From Agroathelia rolfsii (taxonomy: Eukaryota > Basidiomycota > Agaricomycetes > Amylocorticiales > Amylocorticiaceae), in assembly GCA_018343915.1 (NCBI GenBank), contig JABRWF010000004.1, positions 2,604,001-2,668,000 of the forward strand: a DNA stretch of 64,000 nt. Direction: 5' to 3'. Both the position numbers and the translations under genes were made by a program. The notes under the pieces were generated by a model that had not been told where the DNA came from, made no database searches, and saw only the letters and a list, made by a program, of their open reading frames with translations. Below are positions 1-12,257 of this stretch, one piece after another. How positions within the stretch are numbered: position 1 is the stretch's first letter; every line of letters starts with the position of its first letter.

Positions 1-84
1 TCATCATCATCATCAGTATACCGAAGCGGCACGAACGACATGGGAGAACAGATAGAACAGAAAAAGGCGCCAATTACCACATAC

Positions 85-968
85 CTGCCAACTTTCCAGC
101 ACCCGTGACACCTTTCTTTTCGAGAAGCTCAATCTCCCGCATGTCCCGTTCGGCAGCACGGATGTCAGGCTCCATCTCCCTCAGGTAAGCGTCCAGCTCA
201 GCAGCAGTCATGCTTTCGTATGACGGTGGGCCATTCGCGCCAAGACCCGCAAGAGCAAATGCGGGCGTTAGCAAATGGCTGTATTGGTCATCTGATGATA
301 TAATAAACACGCAGATCTATGTATCAATGAATGCTGCTGTAAACGTATGCAATCGTAATAGTGTGCACAGCACTGGCAGCGGTGCACTTTTTTTTTTTCA
401 CGTGCAAGGAACATATATGCGTGCACAATGAAAACAAGAGGAAAAATTACAGACGAAAAGATAAAAATAAAAACTCACAGTGGACCATAAACCGCTTCAG
501 GCCCTCGTTTCCATTCACGACCTCATTCAGACGCCGCTGCACGTCCCCCGCGAGGCGCAATAGACTCTGGCCGTTCTTGGTGATGCTGGGGATGATAACC
601 GCTGTCCTCTCCCTGTCCTTACCCTTCCTGCTATCCTTCTGCACGCCCACGAGGAGCGCTTCTAGCCACCGCAGGCGCAGCTCTAGTGCCAGCACAGGGT
701 CGACGATCACAGGACCGGCAACGGTGCCCCCTGTGGGCAGTGATAGTGTTGGAGGTGGCGGTTGTGCTTGTTGTTGTTGGTCCTGTGGGGATACAGCAGG
801 AACAGGAGCTGATGAGGATGAGGATGATGCCTCAGATGATGGTGAGTCGGGTACAGACACCATGCTCTGGAACGACACAGCCGTCGTGGGCGATAGAGGC
901 GGGGGTGTCGTCGGGTTGGAGAAGACGCGCGAGCGCTGCAGGTCTCCAAGAAATACGCTCCCGATCAT
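85..968 (-). CDS. Dynactin p24-like subunit (3' end outside window)
   Basis: Likely the fungal dynactin p24 subunit (Dctn3/RO-10 type), a small coiled-coil protein of the shoulder of the dynein activator dynactin. Exons 479-968 and 85-291; the second ends at a GT donor and no acceptor follows before the window edge, so the C-terminus is missing. The first exon starts with a Pro/Ser/Gln-rich stretch (about residues 1-85), then a helix with LELRLRWLEALL and LLRLAGDVQRRLNEVV, then GLKRFM. The second exon holds an acidic coiled-coil region with REMEPDIRAAERDMREIELL. Order and spacing match p24 family members, but identity is low in this family. Seen: two exons with consistent phase and coiled-coil character. 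Inferred: the dynactin role. An unrelated coiled-coil protein is possible. Confidence 0.55.
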
Positions 969-1501
969 GGAAATTTAGAGGTGTTGGCACTGGCAACGGA
1001 TGGCAAGCGACAGGATGTTGCTATTGAAGCTTGTGTGCGCGATTGTGCGCGTGGTAACACTCAAATCCAACAGTAAGCAAAAGACACTCTCAGAGAAGAC
1101 TAGATTGGAACGATGTTCAGTAGAACAGCTCGAGCTGCTGCCAGTAGTGCCAGTGGACCCAGGGAGTAGTGGTATGTAGCAAAGGGACCTTGGGAAAGAA
1201 GCAACCATGACGTACTAATACTAATCCATGTTAAGAAGCCGTGTTGTGTTTACAATTAGTCCAATTAGTAGAAAACCTTCTATTTATTCTCCTTCAACGG
1301 CAACGCAAGAATGAGATATGTTTAACCAGCGTCCCAAATGTCACCAATCACGAAAACGTAAGAAGAAGAAAATAGCATGCAGTAAAGATAGGAAATGTCG
1401 AGGTTCTAAGGAAAACCGACCAAGAGAAACAGCAGAAAGTACTAGTACACAAACTTGGAAACTTGAGGATTACAGCTATGTCAATTAGAAGAAAAATGTA
1501 T

Positions 1502-1555
<54 letters not shown>

Positions 1556-1614
1556 ACCGCTTTCAGTAAGCAAATTATATCAATAAATAAACACCTGAGA
1601 GAAAAAAAACCCGA
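969..1614. other. Intergenic region between the dynactin-like gene and CCC2
   Basis: No supported gene. It holds upstream sequence of the dynactin-like gene and the downstream region of CCC2, with a GA-rich microsatellite near 1503-1552. Confidence 0.6.
1503..1552. repeat. (GAAA)n/(GA)n microsatellite
   Basis: Four or five GAAA units pass into about 16 GA units. Located downstream of CCC2 in untranslated or intergenic sequence. Confidence 0.95.
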
Positions 1615-4600
1615 TCAAACAGTTTCCCTAACCTCCATAGGTATCTGGCTATACCCCTCCGCTTCCGCCCGCCGTCCGAACCTAAACACGCCTTTGACGC
1701 CCTCCCATACGTCTCCCACGGTAGCCCGCGCGCTCATCATCAACGTCTCGCCGCGGACCTCCTCACCCGGCATCACGCTGGCCTGGGGGCGCAGCCACCA
1801 GCGGAGCATCAGCGAGCTCATCACGACGCTCACGCTCGAGAACGCCATCGCGCCGCCGGCGAGCATTGGGTGCATGTACAGCCCAAACGGCAGCAGGAGG
1901 CCCATCGCGAGCGGGATGCCAAGCAGGTTGTATATGCACGCCCAGACGAAGTTCCGGCGGATGACGGAGAAGATGCTCCGTGAGAGGTGCAGCGCCGCGA
2001 CGACATCGAGCAGGTCCGAGCGCATAAGCACGATGTCGGCCGCCTCGATCGCGACGGAGGTGCCAGAGGAGAGCGCGATCCCGAGCGTGGCTGCGACCAG
2101 GGCCGGCGAGTCGTTGATGCCATCGCCAACCTGTAATGCAAAAAGAGTGAGAAGAACCGTAAGATTTCCGATATGGTTATATAAAACAAAACAAAACCAG
2201 GAGGGGGACGAGAAAGAAAATGCAGTGAACATACCATTGCCACACCACCCCCGCTCTTGTTCTTCTCCATCAACTCCGTGATCGCGGACGCCTTACCCTT
2301 GGGGCTCATACTTGCCAACACATTCTCAGGCCTGATCCCGACCTGTTTGGCAATTGCCACCGCCGTCGTCTGTCCGTCGCCCGTCATCATGTGCACCTCG
2401 ATGCCCATCTCCTGCAGCGCCGCGATCGCGCGCGCAGAGGACGGCTTGGGCGCGTCCGCGAGTGAGATGGCCAACACGACTTCAGGAGCGCGCGCCGTCG
2501 TCGTCGTCGTCGAACTGTTGCCGTGGGCTATTAGTGAGGCATAGATCACCGTGCGACCCAGGCCGGTCTCGTATTCGGTTACGCTGGCGAGAGAAGCAGG
2601 CAGTGCGTCGTCGCGGTCCGTCTGTGTCGCAAAGCGTGCATTACCGATGAAAAGGGAATACTTGCTGCCTGTGTGGGATAGGACGGCGCGGACGCCGGCA
2701 CCGGTGACGCTTTCAAAGGATTCTATTGTGGGTTCTATCGTTTCCAAACCGGACTGAACAAGTAAATCCTTGCCATGTACGGCAACAGCTTTAGCCAGTG
2801 GGTGTTCCGATCGCGCTTCGGTGGCACAGACGAGAGCTAGAAGCTGCGCACGCGTCGTCACTCCGTCCGCACAGAGACCGTTTAGACGACGAGCGTGATC
2901 ATCAGCATCGTCATCCACAGAACTCGTTCCATGATGATCCACCGCCCACGTGAGCCGCGCGACGGTCAACTTGCCAAGCGTCACCGTGCCCGTCTTATCC
3001 ATCACAATCCTGCGAATCGACCTACTCGCCTCGAGCGCGGGCCCACCCTTGATCAAAATCCCGTTCTTCGCGCCCATCCCGGTGCCGACCATGATCGCCG
3101 TCGGCGTCGCCAGCCCAAGCGCACACGGACACGCGACGACGACGACACTGATACACATCTGCAGGCAGACCGCAAACTTGTTCGCCCCATGGCGCTTGAA
3201 CATCTCCGGCAGCGCCTCGTCGCTGATCAGCCCGTACGAGAGCGCCATCCAGACCGCAAACGTCGCCAGCGCGAGCAAGATCACGACGGGGACGAAATAG
3301 CCGGCCACTTTATCCGCAAACGCCTGGATCGGCGCCTTGCTCGTCTGCGCCTCCTCCACGAGCTTGACGATCTGCGCGAGCGCGGTGTCCTTACCCGCGC
3401 GCGTGACGCGCATATCAAACGTGCCGAGGCCGTTGACCGTCCCGCCAATCACGGCATCGCCGGGCTGCTTAAGCACGGGGACGGGCTCGCCAGTCACAGC
3501 GCTCTCGTCGACGCTCGACGCGCCGCGGACGACGGTGCCGTCCGCGGGGACCTTGTCGCCCGGCACGAGCTTGACAATGTCGCCGACCTGGACGAGCTCG
3601 GTCGGGATCCGCTTCTCCGTCGTGCACGCGGGTGCATCGGTGTAGATCGTTGCCATTGATGGCGCGAGCGCCATGAGGTCCGTCAGCGCCGCGCTCGTGC
3701 GCCCCTTTGCTTTGTTCTCGAGGAAGCGGCCAAGGGAGACGAACATGATCAGCATTGTGCTGGTGTCGAAGAACACGAATGGTCTGGAATAATCCCCATC
3801 ATCAGGGTTACGCAGCAACGCGAAGACGAGGACGAAAAGGGAGTAAAAATAGGCTGCGGATGTGCCGAGCATGACGAGCACATCCATTGTGGCCGACTTG
3901 TGCTTGAGCGCCTTGAATGCGTTGCGGTAGAATTTCTGGCCGAGCCAGAACTGCGCGGGCGTGGTGATGATGCAGACGAGGAGATCGCCGAGGTAGAGCC
4001 CTCGCACGAGCCGGTGGCCCACGATGGGGCGCAGGAAGGGGATACGCGGCGCGATCATACTGAGGAAGAGCACGGGCACAGCAAAGGCGATGCTCCAGCG
4101 GAACCGTGACCGCCACTCGGTCACTTCCTTGACGCGGGTGAGGGACTGGAGCTGTGTCGCATCGTCCTGGTCGGAGACCATGGCATCGAAACCTGTGTCC
4201 TCGACGGCTTCTACGATTTCCCGTGGGCCGACGACGGAGCGATCAAAGTCGACCTTGCATGAGTTGGCGGTGAGTGAGACGGCGACGCTTGTAACACCAG
4301 GAAGGGCGAGAAGCCCCGATTCAACGGCAGAGGTGCAAGAGGAGCAAGTCATGCCGTAAACGCGCAGTGTCACCGTGTCAGCACGGGCAGTCGGGATCTC
4401 AGTAGCATCGAATCCAATGTCGGATATTTCCTAGGAGATTATATGAATAGGAGCCGAGAGAAGAAGAGAGCGAGGTAAGATTTTACCTCGATGATTTTTT
4501 CTACATTCCATACCGACGGATCGTATTCGATGACTCCGCGCTCGGCCAATAGGGCGACTTTGACGGAATGGATGCCTGATTGTGTGCGCAGCATACCCTC

Positions 4601-4847
4601 GATGGACTGTAGTGCGGCGGTTAACTGTGTTCTCTCATTGACAAAGCTTGTGAATACGCACTTCAACACAAGCACCACAGGTCATGCCCTCTATCCTCAG
4701 CTCGCATTTTCCAAAGTTCTCCTTGCCATCCAGTAAAGGCTCTTGTGAGCTCGTAGGCAGGCCGACTTTGCCGCCATCTGTGCTCACGAGAGGGGAAACG
4801 GCAGTGAGAGGTGATTTGGAAATGATTGTCTGCAGCAAGCCAGACAT
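1615..4847 (-). CDS. CCC2: P1B-type copper-transporting ATPase, Ccc2 type
   Basis: ATP-driven Cu(I) pump that loads copper into the late Golgi for multicopper enzymes such as Fet3-type ferroxidases and laccases. Exons 4662-4847, 4487-4606, 2235-4430 and 1615-2130 give 1005 residues, the length of yeast Ccc2. Two metal-binding HMA domains carry GMTCGAC (about 54-60) and GMTCSSC (about 128-134). The catalytic core shows TGE (about 415-417), the membrane CPC copper site (about 536-538), phosphorylated DKTGT (about 580-584), SEHPLA (about 643-648, the P1B signature) and GDGIND at the start of the last exon. All essential motifs are present. The start chosen is the first ATG in frame ahead of the first HMA domain. 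Neighbours do not suggest a copper cluster. Confidence 0.95.
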
Positions 4848-5592
4848 TGGAAGATAGAGAGAAGGGGAAGGGGCTAGAAGGGATGTCTTATGTAGAGAGA
4901 TGGCTGGTGACCCGAAAGAGATATATAGCAGATGAGTAAGGCAGACAAAGGCACGGAGTGACAGAGAGCGCTGATGTGATTGCGTGGAGGTATTATTATG
5001 GATACCGAGAGGCCGGAGAAAGTAGCGCACTGGAGAAAGCAGACTGACGCACTGCGCCGCCGACGAGTAGGATATTAGAATAAGAAAAGGAGAGAGAGGG
5101 ATAACAACAGCTCCTGGCTGAACTTTGGATTGTAGTCGACGTACAAGTCCAAGTCCAAGCGGCTGCTCAGTCCAACTGATATCATCCACTCTCTCGACTA
5201 ACAATTATTATTTCTCTCTTCGGCCTTCTCCGGATCCCGACCAGATGATGTAAGCAGCAGCCTATGTCCGACTCGGAATAATATTCAGTTATAAAATCAC
5301 AATACTTGGCTAGCTTACAATCACCGACTTGGAGGAGGCTCTGTCCGGGAACTTGATAACAGTCAATTGCGTCTACCGAATTGCTTTAGTGCTGTGGCTT
5401 ATCAGAGCGCACTAGTCAAAAAACATGGCGCACTCGAGATTCTGAGACTACTACAAATGTCTAAATGAATTCCAGTAACCAAAGACGCATACATGCAAGT
5501 TTTCAATACAAGTAACCGTGACAGTCTACAGCCAGCTAGCTACCATACTACACGCATACAATGACCTTGCGGGATATCGCTACTCTAGAGTT
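4848..5592. other. Upstream region of CCC2
   Basis: No supported gene. Open frames here are short and extend the first CCC2 exon upstream without a family match. Probable promoter and 5' UTR of CCC2, plus the 3' region of the NTF2-like gene. Confidence 0.5.
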
Positions 5593-6060
5593 TCATGCCT
5601 TGGTAGCTGCGGATTCATTAACCTGCTTCAGCTGGCTCGTGCTGGCCAAGTACGCAGCGCCGGTGTCCGCCCAGACGCGGTAATCGACGACTTTGGCCTC
5701 ATCGTCGAAATCGAGGACGTATACGAACCGCTCCTCCCAGGATTCACCCGTCTCCTTCCACGTGAACTTGGCTTCGCCCTGCACACAGGCCCTTTGCTTC
5801 TCTTCGTCTACAAAGTAATTATCAAATTCCATTTTCTCAAAGTCAAGTAATTCGCCAATTAGGGTAAAGTATTTTTCGACCCCTTTTACGCCGTTGAATG
5901 GGCGCCCAAGGAAGGGGGCCATGGAAGGCAAGCCATGCTCAAAGGCGGATATTTGGTGTGTATCAGAAAAGTGGTACAAGAGCTCCTCGGGATCTGCTTT
6001 AGCAGCAAAGGTGGCGCACAGCGCCCTGGTCGATGCGAGTATACGTGCATAAGAAGCCAT
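5593..6060 (-). CDS. NTF2-like/SnoaL-fold small protein
   Basis: Single-exon gene for 155 residues with the pattern of an NTF2-like alpha+beta barrel. It has N-terminal helices (ILASTRALCATFAAK), a central GRPFNGVKGVEKYFTLIGEL segment and C-terminal strands (FVYVLDFDDEAKVVDYRVWAD). Such domains act as small enzymes or as dimerising ligand pockets; the sequence does not reveal a substrate. The final strand with DxDDEAKVVDYRVWAD is typical of fungal members of unknown function. The gene is divergent from the next gene to the right, with about 520 bases between start codons. Function is not assigned beyond the fold. Confidence 0.75.
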   Translation of the reverse strand: MASYARILASTRALCATFAAKADPEELLYHFSDTHQISAFEHGLPSMAPFLGRPFNGVKGVEKYFTLIGELLDFEKMEFDNYFVDEEKQRACVQGEAKFTWKETGESWEERFVYVLDFDDEAKVVDYRVWADTGAAYLASTSQLKQVNESAATKA

Positions 6061-6578
6061 GAATTGGAATTAGGATTGCCTTGTGTGTGTGCTTGGGTCC
6101 GGGATGTGCCTGGTGTGAAGACGGGAAGCAAAGGTCGTACACGTCATTTGATCTCGCAAGCGCATGTTTATTATATGCTTCCGTCGACTGATCCGCGGCC
6201 AGATTATTCCATTTAAGGCAGGAGGAACATGCCGAAGATACTATATATGGGTGTGCATAATCGGCCGAGAGGCAATGCTGCAGCAGCCAAGTGTGATTGG
6301 ATTGGAGACGGACTTTGCCAGCCGGCGACAAAAAGACTCGAGGCAGCGACTGCCGCCTCTGTTTTGCTCATGGCTACTATCGTCTCTATTCACCTCCTCG
6401 GATTTTAACGTAATAATTGTCTGCTGCCTCTTCAAAATCTTCTTTCTTGACCCGGCCGTTGCAATCTTCTTATATCGTCCGTTCAATATTAAATATTCAG
6501 CTCTTGTTCTCTCCACACCTCTCTTTCCCTCCAACAACAAAGTTCCATCTATATTTCACATACTAGAAGACAACAGGC
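6061..6578. promoter_or_regulatory. Shared upstream region of two divergent genes
   Basis: Lies between the start codons of the NTF2-like gene and the coiled-coil membrane protein. No conserved element was identified by eye. Pyrimidine-rich sequence precedes the rightward start. Confidence 0.45.
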
Positions 6579-7415
6579 ATGAAACCCCATCTCGACACGA
6601 CTCCTATAACTATCCCACTCGACGATGTCGTCGAGACCTCGTCCAATCGCGCTCTGCAGTATGAATATCAGATGAAGGAATTAGAGGTACGCATGTGAAT
6701 CTTTATACAGACTGCATATACACACGGCTGACAAACGTTGTGTGGTCTCCCATCCCCCCTCCTCCGTCATCACCAGGGAAAGCTCATTGAAAACCTAAGC
6801 AACTTTCGGACTATCGACAACATGCTGCAAGATACCTTCTCTACCATCCACGTCCGTCTCTCAGTATGCTGTAGTATATCATTTTCTACACAAGGCCTGA
6901 CCTGTCCAATGTTTTATCTTGTTATTCAGTCCAAGACCTCCCATGCAGAACGTGCACTCTTAAAGGACGTCCCACACATCCACGAGGAGCTAGAAGAAGC
7001 AAGCAAAACCCTCGCCGATCTCTCCCTCCGTCTCGACGCCATCGACGGGCAAGTCACTGCCATTCGTGCACTATATGATTCGGGCCGAAAGAAGGTCAGT
7101 CAGTCAGGGGGGTTGTGGGATCGTGGCTCAACCTCAATTAAAACTAACATTTTCATGTCATGTCATATGCTACAATGATTGCAGGCCCAAAGCCTCATGG
7201 ACGACCTCACCTGGCTCGACACCGACTGGCCCAAAAGACACTGGGCGATCGTCTTCACGCACAACACGCCCGTGTCCGCGCGTTGGCGGGCGATCATTCG
7301 TCTGTGCTACATCCTCACCCTCTTTGCATGCCTCTGGTTTGGATTTATCGTCGTCAGAGGCGTCATCCGCGCACACAAGGTGCGGCTCGTCTGGGGCGAG
7401 AGATTAATGAGTTGA
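6579..7415 (+). CDS. C-terminally anchored coiled-coil membrane protein, unknown
   Basis: Four exons (6579-6686, 6777-6863, 6930-7094, 7185-7415), all with GT-AG borders and consistent phase, encode 196 residues. I do not recognise the family. The N-terminal two thirds is predicted helical coiled coil (QYEYQMKELEGKLIENL; HIHEELEEASKTLADLSLRL). It is followed by the hydrophobic span LCYILTLFACLWFGFIVV near residues 163-180 and a short basic tail. There is no signal peptide, so a tail-anchor-like arrangement with a cytosolic coiled coil is the simplest reading, as in SNARE-like or tethering proteins. That resemblance is only architectural. The start is the first ATG of an exon ending in a good donor (GAG followed by GTACGC). 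Confidence 0.7.
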
Positions 7416-7860
7416 TTGTTTTGTTTTTTCTTTTCTTTTTGTTCTATTTCCCTCGTCCTCTGCCTCTCTGCATCCTGGTATATTCCCCTCACCCCACTCT
7501 CTTTCCCGTCTCATCCTGCTCTCAACCGACATATATACACCGTCATTTTGCATTCATTCACGACATTTTCCCCTGTTTATTTTTCTTGTTTTATTTTCTT
7601 TTTCCTATCTCCTTCTCTCCTCTCCCACCATTGTACATTAATAGACACTAAGGAACCGCTTGTATATAATATCCTATACCCTCGCATACTCAGTATATAC
7701 AATTGATGTTTTTGGATTTTTTTTTTTTTTTTGTGCATTGTAAGCCCAAATTCGAATGTCCCTAGTTGGATTTTCTTCTTCTCCTCTCCTCAACGAGTCC
7801 CAATCCCAATCCCAGCCCCACTCTAAATGAAAACCCAGATCATTGAGACCCACGACCGAT
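7416..7860. other. 3' regions of two convergent genes
   Basis: Strongly T/C-rich sequence, including a long T-run near 7719-7732, between the stop codons of the membrane protein gene and RPC40. No gene seen. Confidence 0.6.
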
Positions 7861-9504
7861 TCAAGGTGCTGCCATCTCAACGTCCCCATCACCCGCCTTG
7901 CCAGAAGACGATGCAGCAGAAGCATCGACAACAAGGGCCTGCGCAGCCGTACGAATCGTCGCGATCTTGTTCCGCATCACCTTGATCGCCTCGGGCAATA
8001 GCCGTTCTGGCTTGTACGCCGACTCGGACTCGATATTGACTGGTATGGTGTACGTGTATATATCAGTACCGCATTATAAGAAGAAGAAGAAGAAAGAGAA
8101 TAACACATACACAAAAACGTATCCCTCTTCCGTCCAAGCTGAACCATGCCCTCAAACTCGGGATGCCGCAGCACCTCGCGGCTGACGGTATCGTTCCGCA
8201 CACCGACGGGGTCTACGCTCACCGCCTTCGTCTCCGGATCCACGTGTATCACGCCCGGGCTGAAGCATTCCGCAAACTTGTCGGCGTATTCGGGAGGGAT
8301 CGGTTTGAGGATGTGAACGGTAGGGAGGATGCGGTATGATGCTGTCGCTGTTTTATTATTATTATTATTAGTTGGTATTGCTTTACCCTGCTGGATCATG
8401 CCGCAAATCAAGAAAGATACAACATACCAACTGGACTAAACTTGGCATGATCCATACCAACACCCTTGATCGCATGACACTCCATCGAAACCTCCTGCCC
8501 CGGGCGTAACTTGGCAAGCACAATGTTCGGGTTCAGCACGCTCGGCACGGGGTCCGTGAGCATTGTCGGCTGGTCGCCCTCTGGGCGCCACTTGAGATCG
8601 CCCGAGTAGACGTATTCGTTCACGTACGGCGAGTTCGTGGTCGTCGATGGCGATGAGGATGACTCGGCTTCCGAGGGGGCGGCGCTAGTCTTCTTTTTGC
8701 TTTTTTGTTGGTTCGTGACGGGGGCCCGTGCGCAGGCGACGTTGAGCGTGAAGACGAGAGTGTTTTGGTCGGTGGGTCCGGCTCCAGCTATACGTTTTTT
8801 TTTTGTCCAAGTAAAAGGGGAGGGTTCGTTCATTCGCTCGTCAGACTTCATATCATGAACAAATATAGCTGATAACCTACGCGGAGACCAGTCTATCAAG
8901 CTAGGATCAACGTTCAATGGGACGAGGCCTATTCGACTGGAAAGAACTTCGTCTTGGATGACGGATGTATTGTTGAAGATGTAAACCCTTTCAATACAAA
9001 CTGTGGGCACCTGTCAGATGATGTCAATTGCTATATCAAAATGAAATCATGACTCGTGGCATAACAGTCTTTGCCGATCACAAAACAAAAAGGATACTAG
9101 GGGAATAAGGATTACTTACCTCCGCGATGAGGATTCGTCTAAAGGCATTTGCGATGCTAGCATCAACACCCGCAAGATCGAAATCAATAGATCGGTTGGA
9201 AAGTCGGGTGATCCGCACGCTCATGCCCTGCAAGCGAAGCGACGAGGATTATGAAAAATAAACAAAGGAGGAAAGATAAAGTTCCAATAGTCAAAATTTT
9301 TGTCGATGAAGATGTGAGAAGGACGCACAAGAAACAACGCGCCTTTTTGAATTTATCCAGATTCCATGCATGGTCTTCGTTGGGGTACATTCCTGGATAG
9401 TCTTGACTGGATACGTCAGATACATGTTCTCGGTGTATGCCGACATGAGTTCGAGTTGAAAATGGTGCAATGGCAGGATCGGAGGGTGCACTACGAGGAG
9501 CCAT
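7861..9504 (-). CDS. RPC40: RNA polymerase I and III subunit AC40 (Rpc40/POLR1C)
   Basis: Shared alpha-like subunit of RNA polymerases I and III, which pairs with AC19 to nucleate enzyme assembly in the nucleus. Exons 9343-9504, 9120-9227, 8881-9010, 8428-8787, 8111-8347 and 7861-8039 give 391 residues. Recognisable blocks are [10 protein letters not shown], the alpha motif [54 protein letters not shown] and LLPEAIKVM. It is about 45 residues longer than yeast AC40, partly because of a Lys/Ser/Thr-rich linker at about 160-187. The first intron (9228-9342) only keeps frame if a GC donor (AAG then GCGCGT) is used. Divergent from the next gene, 207 bases between starts. Confidence 0.95.
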
Positions 9505-9711
9505 GTCTTCAAAGCAGCAAGAACAACTGATTTAATGGATTAATGTTCCAATAGGCGCAGATGTCACTGTTGTCGCCAGTATAATTTGTGCGCAATTAAC
9601 AAGTGTGTATGCGCCAGGTCCTCTATCCGAGCACCACACACAGAAAATAAAGAGCAAGCAGCGCTTGTCGGAGTTTCAAGTCACCTTGGACATTCACGTC
9701 ATAGTACACTC
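9505..9711. promoter_or_regulatory. Short divergent promoter region, RPC40 and small gene
   Basis: 207 bases separate two opposing start codons. Any promoter elements for both genes must lie here or inside the transcribed regions. Confidence 0.45.
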
Positions 9712-10365
9712 ATGTCTACCGCTCAGACTACCGACTCTCAATCTGATATCAAGTCATGGATTAAATCACATCTCACGCCGCTGTTCGACTCATCGGAGCA
9801 TGACTCTGCCTTTGATACTGCCTTTTCTTCGAGTGTGCAAGCCAAAAAGGATAACGATCCTGTGTCTCTTCAGGATCTCAAGGAACAACTGTCCAAGGGT
9901 GGTGCCGCTATCACTCAGGCCAGCGTTTCATGGGATGACCTGGAAGCCATTGATGATGGTCTGCAACACAAAATTAGGATGCTGTTGTTTTCCTATATCC
10001 AATTAATGTTGCCACTCCTTCTATTATATGACAGGGACGGCCAAGGGTACGATCACAATTACTCGTAACATGAAGTTCAGGATACGAGCTGCCCCAGCGC
10101 AAACGCTGCTGATAATTCATTTCATCGCCAAGTCATTATTATTATTATACCCAAACGCTACCGTATCCGCATCATCTGATGTTATACAAAATCCAGGGTG
10201 GAACCCCCATTCACGTCTGGATCCAATGCCGAGCAGACCCCGTCCGAAAGGAAGATAACTGAATTCAACTATACTGCTGAAAGTAAATCCGTACCACCCC
10301 ATTTTGCTCGTCCCCACGCATCAGGCGAGGGTGAGGCAGAAGGGGAGGACGATTCGGAGAAATAG
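9712..10365 (+). CDS. Conserved-looking basidiomycete protein, unknown function
   Basis: Reconstructed from three exons (9712-9958, 10035-10131, 10197-10365) with consistent phase, 170 residues. No long single frame covers it. The N-terminal half is helical and acidic (DIKSWIKSHLTPLFDSSEHD; VSLQDLKEQLSKGG). The middle has a strand-rich block GTITITRNMKFRIRAAPAQT followed by IIHFIAKVE. The C-terminus ends in KITEFNYTAESKSVPPHFARP and an acidic tail. The pattern resembles a recurrent small basidiomycete protein type that I cannot name. The donor of intron 1 (GTCTGC) is weak, so that junction is the least certain. Head-to-head with RPC40. Confidence 0.6.
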
Positions 10366-12257
10366 GCGCCACGTCTCAGGTTCGTGCGTCATTGCTACGG
10401 ACTCGGGTGGACAAACACTTGAATTGAGTCAGTCAATTCCACGTGTGATCAATGTAAACGTACTTGCTTTTGGCTCAAACGGTTATTTCTGCAGGACCGC
10501 GATCAGATAGGTGCCCCTCGGGCCGGTTGTACTACTATCAGTGATAACAGTTTTTTTTTTTTGCTTTGTATTTTAAAGTTCACAAAGTATATTGTTTTTG
10601 AAATTTGATGCACCTCTCGTATCAGTGAATTAATGCTCTGAGCGTTTCAATCCTTCGATTTTATGGAATACAAAGGACATTAGGCGAAACTTACCTACCG
10701 GCTGGTAGTTTTCACCAAAGTGAGATTGTTGCCATGATGATAATTCCAAACTCAACAAGAGAGGTATTAAGCCAGCAAGGCACATTTCCACCATGGCTGC
10801 ACGGACCGGCGGCCTCGGATTGGAAATTCCAATGATGACGTGGATTCAACTTTTTTTTTTTCGGCGGTGGGGCGATGTTCAAGTTGTATGCACATGTACA
10901 TGCAGGATCGCATGTAGTCAGACCCATTGTAGTTGTTCTCATCACTATAGTGAGTCATCAGCATGGTATGCGGGGATTCTACACTACATTCTGATAAATA
11001 CATATGACGGAATATCTCATGCTGCTTTCGGGCTCGGTTGACATCAAAGGCCTGCGAAATAAGAATTTTTGATTTAAAACCTGTTTCTTGAACGACAATA
11101 GCTATGGTCATTACTACAAGTCAGACATCCGATGCATCTAAATTATGATGAAAACCATTCTGTTACTGACAGATGACACTAATGGAGCATCCGCCATGAT
11201 GGGACTGTTACCCTGCTCGGTATGTGGTTATTCTGGAAAATCCCAGGAAAACCCAGGCTGTGTTTGATCGCCAAACTTATACCTTCGGGCAGCTCCCCGA
11301 ACTACTTACCTCATGGGCAAGAAAATAGTACCGCGTTAACCCTAACGGAACGGTCGCAATTTCATTCATATTGAATTCCGTGACCGGGGTCTGTAAGATA
11401 AATTGTCCCGTAAAGAAACACCTTCCGTTTTCCGGACTAAGAGGAGAAAGGGAGGAGGAAAGGAGGAAAATATGATGGTACAGCACTGCATAATAGTGTG
11501 ATACGTGTCTGATGTAAAGAGCTAGGTTTCCTAGCAATTTTTCCTTGTGATAAAACATGTTCGCTATCCTTCGTGATTTGAGAGCCTCCATGGAGGAGGG
11601 ATGGCTGTATTTGTTTTCTTGCCAAACACATAGACAACTGCAAGCGTGTGCATATATTCACCTCACCTCACCTGTCTCTGTCGAAGGCTTCGAAGTTTTA
11701 CTTGTCATTTCAAATTGATGAACGTGATTAATGATGACCGATGCATCGGCATGAGTCTCGAAACAGCTCACCCTATCAATATCTCGGTTGTCTGTCAGGA
11801 ATACACTTACAAAATTGTGACAAGTATAAGTGATCACGCTGCACACATCTTGAGTCACCGAGTATCGAGTATCATTGATTATTCATTTCTCAGCCGTTGC
11901 ATTTATCGGATCAGTTTAGGGTTTAGAAACGCGGGAATATCGTTTCCACTTTCACCAGGCCCTGTCTCCATAACGATCGCAACGCTTGTGAAATAAACAA
12001 GGAGCAGTCTGATAAATATATTAGACAGATGCACCGATCGGGAATTTAAAGTATGTGCGTATACATAATAAAGGCAATCTTTGTAAAATAGAACGAATTC
12101 GAACCATCAAAACCGTCATGTTATATACACACGACGAATGATAATAATGAAATAAATGAAAAAAAGTAAAAGATTCAACAAGAGGCACTGCCATTAAGTT
12201 GATTCGGCATAACTTATTCACATAGCAACATATACGAATAATCGTATGGCATGTGTT
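10366..12257. other. 1.9 kb without a supported gene
   Basis: The leftward strand between about 10.7 and 11.9 kb carries short open stretches bounded by splice-like signals, but I could not join them to a recognisable protein. Otherwise AT-rich. An undetected intron-rich or decayed gene is possible. Confidence 0.4.

Noticed and set aside
2895..3659. 254-residue open frame antisense to CCC2
   Set aside because: It is Arg/His/Asp-rich shadow coding opposite a GC-rich, strongly conserved exon and shows no domain.
10712..11861. Leftward exon-like fragments with several splice-like signals
   Set aside because: No combination gave a continuous protein with recognisable motifs; AT-rich sequence yields such signals by chance.
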